Positions 7,801 to 15,202 of a stretch of DNA of 64,000 nucleotides are shown one piece after another. The DNA comes from Chelativorans alearensis (GTDB lineage: Bacteria; Pseudomonadota; Alphaproteobacteria; Rhizobiales; Rhizobiaceae), in contig NZ_WQNI01000002.1 in assembly GCF_010993735.1 (NCBI RefSeq), positions 372,001-436,000 of the forward strand. The letters run 5' to 3'. Each line of letters begins with the position of its first letter. The first letter of the stretch is position 1. A program made the position numbers and the translations under genes. Under the pieces are notes generated by a model. The model was given only the letters and a program-made list of their open reading frames with translations, did no database searches and was not told where the DNA came from.

Positions 7801-9959
7801 CGCAACACGTCTCCCCATCCGCCGGATTGCCCTACCATGACACTTGGGTCTTCCAGCGCAGGTACCAGGCCCCCTCCAGCAAAGCCAGGCAAGCCATTGT
7901 TGACCGCCTCCAGCAAAGATCGGATCCCCGGCTTTCGCACCTCCGAAGCGCGTACGACATACTCACCAGCATGAACGATACCTGCTGGCTGGTTCTTGCC
8001 GCCGGGCCCGGTGTATCCGCCCTGCGCATAGAGGCCGCCCCCGGGAACTGGCGGGAAATTGTCGACCCCCGCGCCACCGCCGCCACCAATGCCGAGCAGG
8101 CGGCCAAGGAAGCCGAGAATACCGCCGCCTGCGCCGTTGGCCTTGAAGAGTGCATCGATGAGCTGGTCTTCGATCTTGCCGATGATCTTGTCGAGCACGC
8201 TGAGCGCAATATCGCCCATCTCCTGCCAGGACAGCTTGCCGTCCTCGAGCGCGGACCTCAGATCGCTCATGGCGCCTTTTAGAAGATCCTGGTGGAAGCG
8301 CATTTCCTCCTGGGCCTTCGCCTGCTCTTCGGCGAGCCGGGCAGCTTCTGCTCCGGCTAGGGCATACTGCTCCGCCAGCGCTCTCACCTCCTCGCGAAGC
8401 TGTGGCGTGATGGCTTTGCCGTCCTCCTGGGCGGCCGTGAGCAAGTCGAACTCGGTTCGGGCCTTCTCGACCGCGTAACCGAAATCATCGATCAGCGGAT
8501 TAAGGGTGCGTTGGGTCTCGGTCTCCAAAACGAGCGCGGCCGTCGAATTTGCGACGCTCTGAGCAAGACGCTCGTATCCGTCGGCGCGCTGGCCGGTCTT
8601 TTTCTTGCCGTCCTCATCTCCGTCTTCAGGCAGCTCATAGTCCGAAAGCGACACCTGCTTTTTCGCTGTCTTGCGCCGCTTTCCGCCGCGTGTCGAAGGG
8701 CCGGAGCTGTCGAAATAGGACGCCGCAAGCAGATCCTCCAGACGAAGGATCTCTGCCTCGATCTCGTCGTTGCCGAAGCCAAGCTCCTTTGCAACGTCGG
8801 TCATATTTCCGGCTTCATCGCGCAGCTGCTGGATGCGCTCCATCAGCGCGTCACGGCCAGTCGCCGGCGGCGTCTCAGGTGCCAGGAACTCGCTGATGGC
8901 AGTTGCGATCTCATCATTGAAGCTGAAACGCGAGAGGAACCCAAATGTGGCGCGGGCCTTGTCGTCCAATTCTCCCAGCTTGGAGATGAAGTCACCGATC
9001 GGGCCGTTGGCGACGCGGACCAATGCGTCGCCGAAGATCTTCACAGCGTCGGCGAGACGGCCGATTGCGCGGCCGGTTTTGCCGCTGGCATCAGTCGTAT
9101 CGTCAAGCTTGCCCGCGGAGTCGACGAGGACGTTCTGCAGGCGCACCATGTGCTGAGAGACGGTCATCTCAGCTCCAGCGAGACGGTCCTGCAGCGCGCC
9201 GGCACCCGCCTCAAATGCTCGGAAGAATGCCTCCGAGCTCACCTTGCCGTCGACGACGAGCTTGCGCAGCGCTGCTACGGACCCGCCGGCCTCCTCTAGG
9301 CCCGCGGCGGCAGCCTGGGCGATCGTCGGCGCCCCCTCCAATATCGAATTAAACTCCTCCGCCCGCACCGTCCCGGAACCGAGCGCCTGGCCCAGCTGCA
9401 GTAGGGCGCCAGATGCCGCGGTCGCGTCAGTGCCGGCGACGCGCAGTGCGAGGGATACGTTGTCCGTGAAGCGCAGAAGCTCTTGCGACGTGACGCCGAG
9501 CTCCTTCTGCTGCAGCGCGGCGCGACTGTATAGCTGCGTCAGGGTCTCGATCGGCGCCGCGTTCTTTTGCGCGCTCTCGAAAAGCTGATCGTAAACAGCG
9601 GCCAGTTCAGCGCCGGACAGGCCGGCGACTTTCAACGCGTTGGAAATGCGGGTCGATGTGTCGATAAGCTCCTTGGCCTTCTGTACCGTGAATCCCGCGA
9701 CTAGGGCGCCGGCAGCAGTTCTGGCGAAGCCGGCCATGGCCATACGAGCCTGTCCGGCCGCGGCCGTGACGCCGCGCAGGTGCCGCTGGCTGGCCACCAC
9801 GGCGCCGTTCATGGCGGCGATCTCGGTCGTGGTGCCCCGGAAGTGCCGGGACGCGCTGCGGTCAAATACGCCGGCCTCCCGGCGCGCTTGCTCAAGCCCG
9901 CGCTGGAACGGTATCAGCTCGACATCGATGCGTACGGCGACGGCGCCAGCGAGTTCCAT
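7797..9959 (-). CDS. Phage tail tape measure protein
   Basis: 720 residues. An N-terminal tape-measure domain lies at about 60-260 (KAKELIDTSTRISNALKVAG; QLGQALGSGTVRAEEFNSIL; EGAPTIAQAAAAGLEEAGGS). Long helical and charged segments follow. The glycine-rich C-terminus (GGGLYAQGGYTGPGGK, then AGIVHAGEYVVRASEV) is typical of short tape measures of siphophage and gene-transfer-agent type. The protein sets tail length and is threaded through the tail tube. At 720 residues it would specify a short tail, roughly 100 nm by the usual 1.5 angstrom per residue rule. TGATG overlap with the chaperone gene upstream. Confidence 0.9.
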   Translation of the reverse strand: MELAGAVAVRIDVELIPFQRGLEQARREAGVFDRSASRHFRGTTTEIAAMNGAVVASQRHLRGVTAAAGQARMAMAGFARTAAGALVAGFTVQKAKELIDTSTRISNALKVAGLSGAELAAVYDQLFESAQKNAAPIETLTQLYSRAALQQKELGVTSQELLRFTDNVSLALRVAGTDATAASGALLQLGQALGSGTVRAEEFNSILEGAPTIAQAAAAGLEEAGGSVAALRKLVVDGKVSSEAFFRAFEAGAGALQDRLAGAEMTVSQHMVRLQNVLVDSAGKLDDTTDASGKTGRAIGRLADAVKIFGDALVRVANGPIGDFISKLGELDDKARATFGFLSRFSFNDEIATAISEFLAPETPPATGRDALMERIQQLRDEAGNMTDVAKELGFGNDEIEAEILRLEDLLAASYFDSSGPSTRGGKRRKTAKKQVSLSDYELPEDGDEDGKKKTGQRADGYERLAQSVANSTAALVLETETQRTLNPLIDDFGYAVEKARTEFDLLTAAQEDGKAITPQLREEVRALAEQYALAGAEAARLAEEQAKAQEEMRFHQDLLKGAMSDLRSALEDGKLSWQEMGDIALSVLDKIIGKIEDQLIDALFKANGAGGGILGFLGRLLGIGGGGGAGVDNFPPVPGGGLYAQGGYTGPGGKNQPAGIVHAGEYVVRASEVRKPGIRSLLEAVNNGLPGFAGGGLVPALEDPSVMVGQSGGWGDVLR

Positions 9960-10279
9960 CAGGCAGCCTTCTCATCTGCAGGCTTGCTCCGGCGACCGCC
10001 GCTGGCCAGCAGCCCCAGAAACCTGACCGTTGGAACCAACAGCTCGGTAATGCCGGTGGCGAATATCCGGCGCGGGAGCGCCTCGCGCTCGGCCTCGGCC
10101 AGATCGGCGCCGGCGGCGATTGCGAAGGCGATGGCATCTGTATCGAAACGCTGCACGCGGTCGACCGCGTTCAGAATGCCGCCGAACGCCTGGCTGACCT
10201 TGCTCATTGCCTTCGGGCTCGGCGTTAGGGTCAGCTCCTCCTCGCCGATTTTGATCTTAACGGTTTCAACTTCGTTCAT
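9959..10279 (-). CDS. Tail assembly chaperone (GTA TAC-like)
   Basis: 106 residues directly upstream of the tape measure, overlapping it by TGATG, which is the conserved position of tail assembly chaperones. The sequence (VKIKIGEEELTLTPSPKAMSK, then VPTVRFLGLLASGG) fits the Phage_TAC_11/gene-transfer-agent family. It would bind the tape measure before tail-tube polymerisation. A programmed frameshift extension is not evident. Confidence 0.65.
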   Translation of the reverse strand: MNEVETVKIKIGEEELTLTPSPKAMSKVSQAFGGILNAVDRVQRFDTDAIAFAIAAGADLAEAEREALPRRIFATGITELLVPTVRFLGLLASGGRRSKPADEKAA

Positions 10280-10312
10280 GATTGACCTCTTTCAGGATGG
10301 GCGCCAACCGTC

Positions 10313-10759
10313 TTAGCCAAGATACGCGAGACGCAGGTGGATGGAGTATTGCATCGGCGTTGCGCCGGATGATGCGTATCCGGTGCACGAAAACTGGATA
10401 GGCGTGCCCTCCTTCACGGGGAGAGTGAAATCGGCCTCGCTGGTCGAACCCGACATATTCTCGTCATCTCCCGGGATCGAGGTTGTCACCGGTTCACCTG
10501 TGTCGTCATCGACATAGGTGAACGTGATGGCCGGTAGCGTGGCCGATGTCGTTGCTTCCTGCGCATACACTGTGACAACTGTTATGCGATACAAGCCGCC
10601 CTTCCCGGCAGGGACCGCATACAGCGTCGTTGTGGGAATATCGGCAGCCAGCGCCGTTGCGTCATAATTCGCAGTGGCGCCCTCGCCAGGGTAAGGCGTG
10701 CCGTCCTCATTGAGGAAGCCCGGCGCCATGAGTGGCCGGTAAAATTTATCGACGCCCAT
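10313..10759 (-). CDS. Phage structural protein of unknown role (tail or head decoration candidate)
   Basis: 148 residues, beta-rich and rich in Thr, Ser and Gly, without signal peptide or membrane segment (GGLYRITVVTVYAQEATTSA; SEADFTLPVKEGTPIQFSC). The ATG has a GAGGTGAAC ribosome site. Its position before the tail chaperone suggests a virion surface, tail-tube or decoration protein. I do not recognise a family. Confidence 0.55.
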   Translation of the reverse strand: MGVDKFYRPLMAPGFLNEDGTPYPGEGATANYDATALAADIPTTTLYAVPAGKGGLYRITVVTVYAQEATTSATLPAITFTYVDDDTGEPVTTSIPGDDENMSGSTSEADFTLPVKEGTPIQFSCTGYASSGATPMQYSIHLRLAYLG

Positions 10760-10765
10760 ATTTGT

Positions 10766-11044
10766 TCACCTCAGAGGGATTGAAAGGGAGGGGCGACGAC
10801 GAAGCCGCCGCCCGTGGACTTCCGATGGAGAAAGTGCCGCCGGGCCATTCACCACGGCCCAGCGGCTTGTCGAACCCGTCAGCGTTCGGGCCTTGCAATC
10901 GCGCGGCAAAGGAGAGCGCCGCCACTGCTTTTCGGTGTTATTGCGGGCACCGCCGAATGGCCCGCCCCGGTGCTCGATGAGAACCCGAGGGCCTCGCGCC
11001 AAGGTGAGGTCGCCTAACCGAAACCTGGCAGCGAAGATCTGCAT
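10766..11044 (-). pseudogene. Short, possibly frameshifted phage gene
   Basis: An ORF of 92 codons starts in a TGATG overlap with the preceding gene and its stop lies in the next gene's ribosome site, as expected for a real operon member. Only the first 40 residues look protein-like (MQIFAARFRLGDLTLARGPR, up to NNTEKQ). After that the -1 frame looks better (VAALSFAARLQGPNADGFD, then FSIGSPRA), continuing into the next gene's start. Either a frameshift broke it or the signal is chance in GC-rich DNA. Confidence 0.3.
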
Positions 11045-11574
11045 CAGACGAACCCCTGAGCCTTCTTGACGCGGATCTGGTTCGTGTAGAGCTGCGGGTT
11101 CTCTGCGATGACCCGCGCGTAGGCCTTCTCAAAGGTCTCGCCATCCTGCTGCGCTTTGCGCACCAGCTCGTCGATCAGATCGTCCACTTTGCTGATTTCG
11201 TGCAAGGCACGCGCGATAGGATCAGCCGCCCTCGCGGCGGCTTCCGCGGTCTCTTGCCTCTCCATCCTCTTCTGCACGGCTTTCGCCGGATCCTCGGCGA
11301 GGTGTTCGCGGTAGAGCTGGCGCCCCTCGTCGGTTTCCAGGACCTCTGTGTAGGCCTTGGCGAATGGAACGCTGCGCTTATCGGCGTGAGCCTTCGCGAG
11401 CGTCTCCAGCTTCTCCTCCGCCGACGCTGAGCCATCAGCCTTCGCGATGCTGACCACCGCACCCTTGACGGCCGGCCGGACGCCCTGCGAGAGAATGCTG
11501 ATCTCGTCGACCTCCAGTCCGGATAGGCGGTTCTTGCCGCCCATGGTGCGCTTGAAAATTTCCTGCGGATCCAT
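11044..11574 (-). CDS. Phage hypothetical protein, head-module (scaffold-like) candidate
   Basis: 176 residues from ATG 11574, two bases after the protease-like gene's stop. Highly helical and charged, with repeated alanine/glutamate heptads (AEEKLETLAKAHADKRSVPF, EDPAKAVQKRMERQETAEAA), and ends in NPQLYTNQIRVKKAQGFV. Proteins of this kind directly after an XkdF-like protease often act as scaffold or minor head components, but no capsid gene follows here. Function is inferred from position only. Confidence 0.5.
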   Translation of the reverse strand: MDPQEIFKRTMGGKNRLSGLEVDEISILSQGVRPAVKGAVVSIAKADGSASAEEKLETLAKAHADKRSVPFAKAYTEVLETDEGRQLYREHLAEDPAKAVQKRMERQETAEAAARAADPIARALHEISKVDDLIDELVRKAQQDGETFEKAYARVIAENPQLYTNQIRVKKAQGFV

Positions 11575-11576
11575 CC

Positions 11577-11945
11577 TTAGAACTCCTGCCTCTGTGCCCG
11601 GCCGCCGATCGACAGGGCGTGTCCGACCTCGCCAGCCTTCACGCGGGCCCAAGCATCGGGATCTTCGATCTCCAGCCCGACGAGCCAGGCTGACTTTCCT
11701 TCGGGGCGAGAGACGCCCATTGCGTCGGCAATTTCCTTCGTGAGGGGCCACGAGGCGACAAGGCGTCCGACGCCGGCGCCCTCATGATCGATCTTCACGA
11801 TAGCGCCACGCTTGACCGCCTGAACGGCTGCGTCCTCGAGCTCGGCATCGCCGACGACGTCACCTTGGCTGTCCACTTCATCGGCAATGAGCGCGATGCC
11901 GTACAGGCGTTGGCGATCGTCGTCGCGTTTGAGGATGGTGCGCAT
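11577..11945 (-). CDS. XkdF-like prohead protease (Peptidase_S78_2 type)
   Basis: 122 residues. The pattern RLYGIALIADEVDSQGDVVG, a conserved KIDHEG in the middle and LVGLEIEDPDAWARVKAG followed by VGHALSIGGRA match the XkdF/Peptidase_S78_2 family of phage maturation proteases. In that family the His and the Ser of the SIGG motif are the presumed catalytic residues. TGATG overlap with the upstream gene. It has no major capsid substrate in this element, which is odd. Confidence 0.65.
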   Translation of the reverse strand: MRTILKRDDDRQRLYGIALIADEVDSQGDVVGDAELEDAAVQAVKRGAIVKIDHEGAGVGRLVASWPLTKEIADAMGVSRPEGKSAWLVGLEIEDPDAWARVKAGEVGHALSIGGRAQRQEF

Positions 11946-12550
11946 CAGGCGGCCACCTCCTTGGCATCTTCTGAAGAGGCGATGGCGCCCCCGAAGAGCT
12001 CCTGGCGGTGGGCATCGCTTTTCGCGAGCGGGTGCCGATGCGCGCCGTCGACGTGTTTAAGTACGTCGTACCGCCCGAGGCCGGCCGCCCAAAGAGCGGA
12101 CATTACACGTGAAGGACGCTGCAGCGCGCCGATGTAGCCGTCGTACAAAACGCGGGTGCCACGGAGCTCGCTGATCAGAGCAGCGCGCTTCTCCAAGATC
12201 TCCACCAGTTGCATTGCCACTACATCGAACTCTACGGCGGCAGCCTCGATCGCCTTGGAGATACGTTTCGCCTCTTTGTCGCGGGCGAGTTGATCCTTCT
12301 CGGCCGCAATGCGATCTGCTTCGGCCTTTCGCTTTTCGGCCTCCTCCAGCGCAAGGGCCAGAGTGTCGGCCTCGTCGCGCACCGCACTCTCTTCCGCCGC
12401 TATCTTGGCAACAGCAGCACTGGCCTTCTCATCACCGCCAAAGGCGCCCAAGGCATGCGGCCGGCGCTTCTCGCGAAGCTCTGCCAGGCGGTCGGCCGTG
12501 CTGGCGATCTTCGCGCGGATCTCGTCGATCATCTTGGTGAAATCGGCCAT
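11945..12550 (-). CDS. Coiled-coil phage hypothetical protein
   Basis: 201 residues. Residues about 1-125 are nearly continuous coiled coil (DEIRAKIASTADRLAELREK; LALALEEAEKRKAEADRIAA), followed by a globular C-terminus (RVLYDGYIGALQRPSRVMS). It lies between the small-terminase-like gene and the protease-like gene, overlapping the latter by TGATG. Similar coiled-coil proteins sit at this position in Mu-like and GTA-like elements. No function assigned. Confidence 0.5.
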   Translation of the reverse strand: MADFTKMIDEIRAKIASTADRLAELREKRRPHALGAFGGDEKASAAVAKIAAEESAVRDEADTLALALEEAEKRKAEADRIAAEKDQLARDKEAKRISKAIEAAAVEFDVVAMQLVEILEKRAALISELRGTRVLYDGYIGALQRPSRVMSALWAAGLGRYDVLKHVDGAHRHPLAKSDAHRQELFGGAIASSEDAKEVAA

Positions 12551-12599
12551 CTGCTTCTCCTTCTCCGGGACAGGCGCGTCTCAAGACGGGCAGGCTTCA

Positions 12600-13049
12600 T
12601 CATGCTGCTTTCTGGTGGACCGCCTGCGGATGCGAAACGGGCGAAGCATTCTCCCGCCGTTCCGCAGCCCGTAGGAGGATTTCGAGCTCTTCTTCGGTGA
12701 GGTCCGAGAGGTCTGGAGCAACTCTCTTGGTCTCGATCGGTCCTCCGTCAGGACCAGTGTTCTCGACGCGGCGCGTGTACCCGCGATCCTTGGCTTTGGT
12801 CTCCAGGTACCAGCGGACGGTTGGCATATCTCCGTCGCGTATCGCCTGGATCAGCTTGGTCTCTGCAAGATCTTTGATCTCCTCGTCGATCTCATTTGCG
12901 ATCTGAGCCAAGGTCGGGTGACGCTGAAGGAAGCGATAGAGCGTAGCGCGATGACACTTCAGCATCCGCGCAGCGATGGTCTTGATCCCGCCGGCTGCAC
13001 GCAGCGCTTCCTCGGCGCGTCTCACAGTTAACCGGGGCTTTCGTGACAT
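12600..13049 (-). CDS. Small terminase-like helix-turn-helix protein
   Basis: 149 residues from ATG 13049, which has a GGGAGGTGAA ribosome site; an upstream start at 13082 is less likely. The N-terminal helix-turn-helix (GGIKTIAARMLKCHRATLYR), then KLIQAIRDGDMPTVRWYLET and KDRGYTRRVENTGPDGGPIE, are typical of phage packaging proteins that recognise DNA ends. No large terminase follows, so it would need a partner supplied in trans, or it has become a regulator. Confidence 0.6.
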   Translation of the reverse strand: MSRKPRLTVRRAEEALRAAGGIKTIAARMLKCHRATLYRFLQRHPTLAQIANEIDEEIKDLAETKLIQAIRDGDMPTVRWYLETKAKDRGYTRRVENTGPDGGPIETKRVAPDLSDLTEEELEILLRAAERRENASPVSHPQAVHQKAA

Positions 13050-13463
13050 TTCACCTCCCAAATTCTGCGACATCTGCGACATTCATGCGCGCGCGATAGC
13101 TGGCAGCTAGTGCAACATGAAAACGAAAATCGGCCCTTATCTGCTGCTCTGCGTCCGCTATAATTGACTGATATGCGACGTATAGCATGATCGTCGCACT
13201 AACACACTGATTTTATTAGTTCATTAGTGTTCGCCGGTGTCCATGTTCCCGCCTTAAGACGGCGTAATCCTGTTCGACCAGAAAAATGATCACGAATGGG
13301 CTGTTCGAGCCTTGCGGCGGCCGCGTCCGTGATGAGTCGGCGCATCGAGGCGCCCCTGACGGTCTGGTTCTTTTCCTGACGACCATTTGATGGAGGGGTT
13401 CCATCATCGGTCTCAAAACCCTTGCCCGATAGGCACTTGAGCGACGGTAGAGGTTTCACCTCG
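13050..13463. other. Gene-free stretch before the late operon
   Basis: About 414 bp with no convincing gene. A weak leftward ORF at 13199-13459 has no ribosome site or recognisable sequence. A 7 bp perfect dyad, TGCGACG-N11-CGTCGCA (13174-13198), is a candidate operator for the leftward late operon. The segment is more AT-rich than its surroundings, fitting a promoter region. Confidence 0.4.
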
Positions 13464-13781
13464 TCAGTATCCCGTCAGGAACCCATCAAGAAAACAGGAT
13501 GCTGGCTGCACCCCCCTTCCAAGGCCGCGGTCGAGATCAGCGCGGAAGATCTCCATCTGCACGGCGTCGAAGAACTCCAGAAGCTGACGGTCGATCTCAT
13601 CTTCGGAAAGGCCGATGCTCGATAAATGCCGCTGCTCGGATGCTATGATGCTGCGCCAGTAGGCAGTCGCGCCGCTGCCGTGCTTCATGTCGAGGGTGCG
13701 GGCAACGTGTTTCACCGTGGCAACACGCCTGGCGAGCGGAAACCCGAGGACTTGTGCTTTCAAATCAAGTTCAAGCTGCAT
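13464..13781 (-). CDS. DUF6074 family phage protein
   Basis: 105 residues from ATG 13781. The family pattern is clear: LGFPLARRVATVKHVARTLD, then HGSGATAYWRSIIASEQRHL and DEIDRQLLEFFDAVQMEI. DUF6074 proteins are common small genes beside replication genes in rhizobial prophages; their function is unknown. Its start lies 11 bp inside the end of the replication-type gene, so the two are cotranscribed. Confidence 0.75.
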   Translation of the reverse strand: MQLELDLKAQVLGFPLARRVATVKHVARTLDMKHGSGATAYWRSIIASEQRHLSSIGLSEDEIDRQLLEFFDAVQMEIFRADLDRGLGRGVQPASCFLDGFLTGY

Positions 13782-14532
13782 TGAGACGCTCCCCGAGTTG
13801 AGACCGGAGCCGAGACGCTCGTTGAAAATCATCGCCGCTGAGACTTCCGTTCTCGATTTCGTCGAGCCACTCCAGCCACTGCCGAGCCTGGTCGTCGTTC
13901 AGGCCGTTCTTTATTAATCGCTCGATCAACCCAAGGTTAGAACCAATGCTCCTGCTAGGTGCCCGCTCATAAGCCCTTTTTCCCGCCGTAGGAGTCGCTT
14001 CTGCGGGATGTTTTGATTCCGTTTCTACGGGATTTATTACAGTTTCACTGAATATATTGTCCGAGTTATCTATCTGTTTTTTTTGTGAATTTTGATTTGG
14101 CTTGTTACCTATTGGGACGGCCTCTGGGGCAGGCTTGTTACCTATTGCTTCGCCGAGAGTAGCGAAATTGCTACCTATCCCGGGCTTATAGGTAGCAGAT
14201 TTGTTACCTGTCGCGGCCTTGGTCGAGGCGAGATACTCACCGTCAAACTTGATGTATTTGATCCGGTACGTGCGCGTTCGACGGTTGATTGGATGTCGGC
14301 CGGCCTCGACATATCCACACTCGACGAGCCGGGCCAGCGATCTTGAGAGGCTCTTTTCGTGGCATCCAACAAGGGCTGCCAGACGTGTGTGAGAGGCGAA
14401 ACAACCGATGCCGTTCGCCCCCAGACGGTCATGGGCGGAGACCGCCATTAGGACCCTAAAATCCTCTCCCGACAGCCGCTTGTCGCCCATCGCACGCGCC
14501 GGTAGAGGCGCGTAGATTGGCTTGTCGATCAT
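13771..14532 (-). CDS. Replication-initiator-type winged-helix protein carrying internal iterons
   Basis: 253 residues from ATG 14532 (ATGA overlap with the upstream gene). Residues about 15-95 form a winged helix: RLSGEDFRVLMAVSAHDRLG, then HTRLAALVGCHEKSLSRSLA and RLVECGYVEAGRH. The central part is a low-complexity linker with an 11-residue repeat (GNK/GSN at each start, about 109-147) encoded by 33 bp DNA repeats, then an Asn/Gln/Lys-rich AT-rich stretch. The C-terminus (about 200-253) is helical (NDDQARQWLEWLDEIENG). The domain order, gene position and internal repeats parallel phage lambda O; sequence homology to O is not claimed. Confidence 0.65.
   Translation of the reverse strand: MIDKPIYAPLPARAMGDKRLSGEDFRVLMAVSAHDRLGANGIGCFASHTRLAALVGCHEKSLSRSLARLVECGYVEAGRHPINRRTRTYRIKYIKFDGEYLASTKAATGNKSATYKPGIGSNFATLGEAIGNKPAPEAVPIGNKPNQNSQKKQIDNSDNIFSETVINPVETESKHPAEATPTAGKRAYERAPSRSIGSNLGLIERLIKNGLNDDQARQWLEWLDEIENGSLSGDDFQRASRLRSQLGERLNAA
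14041..14211 (-). other. Candidate replication origin inside the replication-type gene
   Basis: Four direct repeats at exact 33 bp spacing (14099-14211) are followed, in gene direction, by 60 bp that are 72% A+T by my count (14041-14100). The surrounding chromosome is well over 60% G+C. Iterons next to an AT-rich unwinding segment within an initiator gene is the lambda oriλ design. An extra 9 bp perfect dyad (14170-14178 and 14188-14196) lies between repeats. Confidence 0.6.
14099..14211 (-). repeat. Four iterons, 33 bp period
   Basis: On the minus strand the core is ATAGGTA(A/G)CAA. A 16 bp stretch is identical at 14099-14114 and 14132-14147; diverged copies have their TTG/CAA edge at 14168-14170 and 14201-14203. 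Each is offset by exactly 33 bp (11 codons, about three helical turns), so all copies face the same side of the helix. Between the last two is an inverted core at 14188-14196. Confidence 0.8.
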
Positions 14533-14735
14533 TGCCCTACATCTCCGTAGGCCAGCTCGGCTACGCGTCGGGCGACCGGCCCGGACAGGCTGGGAAATCG
14601 GCGACGAATGCATATGGCTTGCAGGTCGGCGACGTTCGAGCTACTTTCGTGCTTGGAAACGCCACCCGCTTTTCCTATCTTTTGAGAGCCCGTCGCCTTG
14701 CCCGCGACGGGTTTTCGCTTTTCCGGGCATCTCAT
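14529..14735 (-). CDS. Small phage hypothetical protein
   Basis: 68 residues. Accepted because it is joined by ATGA overlaps on both sides, to 14732-14926 upstream and to the replication-type gene downstream. The C-terminal half is plausible as a small helical domain (VADLQAICIRRRFPSLSGPV, then ARRVAELAYGDVG). The N-terminus is basic and disordered. Function unknown; possibly an accessory to the initiator. Confidence 0.5.
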   Translation of the reverse strand: MRCPEKRKPVAGKATGSQKIGKAGGVSKHESSSNVADLQAICIRRRFPSLSGPVARRVAELAYGDVGQ

Positions 14736-14926
14736 GCGGCGCGCTCCCGGCGAAGGTTCGCCTCACGGATTGCTTCGATTGCCTCGGATACCGACAGGCC
14801 AAATTGCTCCCTGATGTGAGGCACGATCGGTCGGTCGATTTGCTTGTGAGGTGGCAGCGCGAGCCATTCTGCAGCAGCGTCGATCGCGGCGCTATGCTCA
14901 TGCTCTGGCGGGGTGAGGATGCTCAT
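14732..14926 (-). CDS. Small phage hypothetical protein
   Basis: 64 residues: a helical N-terminus (AAIDAAAEWLALPPHKQIDR) then PIVPHIREQFGLSVSEAIEA, a helix-turn-helix-like end reminiscent of very small rhizobial prophage proteins. ATGA overlaps with both neighbours place it firmly in the early operon. No function known. Confidence 0.6.
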   Translation of the reverse strand: MSILTPPEHEHSAAIDAAAEWLALPPHKQIDRPIVPHIREQFGLSVSEAIEAIREANLRRERAA

Positions 14927-15111
14927 GCCGCCTCCCGAACGGGCAGCGACTTCAGGAAGTCGGCCAGATCTTCCGTCAAGATGACGGTGCGTCGGCCGAA
15001 CTTGCGGGCTTTGAGCTGGCCGGTCTTGATGGCCTCGAAAATCTTCGTGCGTCCGATGCCGCTGTTTGCCACGGCATCATCGATCGTCATTCCGATCTGC
15101 TGGGTATCCAT
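14923..15111 (-). CDS. AlpA/excisionase-like DNA-binding protein
   Basis: 62 residues, one MerR-like HTH_17 domain: TIDDAVANSGIGRTKIFEAI, then KTGQLKARKFGRRTVILTED and LADFLKSL. This is the standard form of small excisionases or AlpA-type regulators, which bind next to att sites or activate the early genes. It lies in the integrase operon and overlaps the next gene by ATGA, supporting a role in excision or early control. Confidence 0.75.
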   Translation of the reverse strand: MDTQQIGMTIDDAVANSGIGRTKIFEAIKTGQLKARKFGRRTVILTEDLADFLKSLPVREAA

Positions 15112-15202
15112 TGTTTAGCTCCGATTGAACGCGCGGTAATTCGCGCTGGTACGGAGCGAAGATCGCGAATGCCGGGATGCGGAAAAAGGTGTCCGCCGAA
15201 AC

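Noticed and set aside
13159..13164. Perfect TATAAT on the plus strand
   Set aside because: No -35 at the right distance and no rightward gene follows; likely chance in an AT-richer gap.
13199..13459. Leftward 86-codon ORF
   Set aside because: No ribosome site, no coupling to neighbours and no recognisable sequence.
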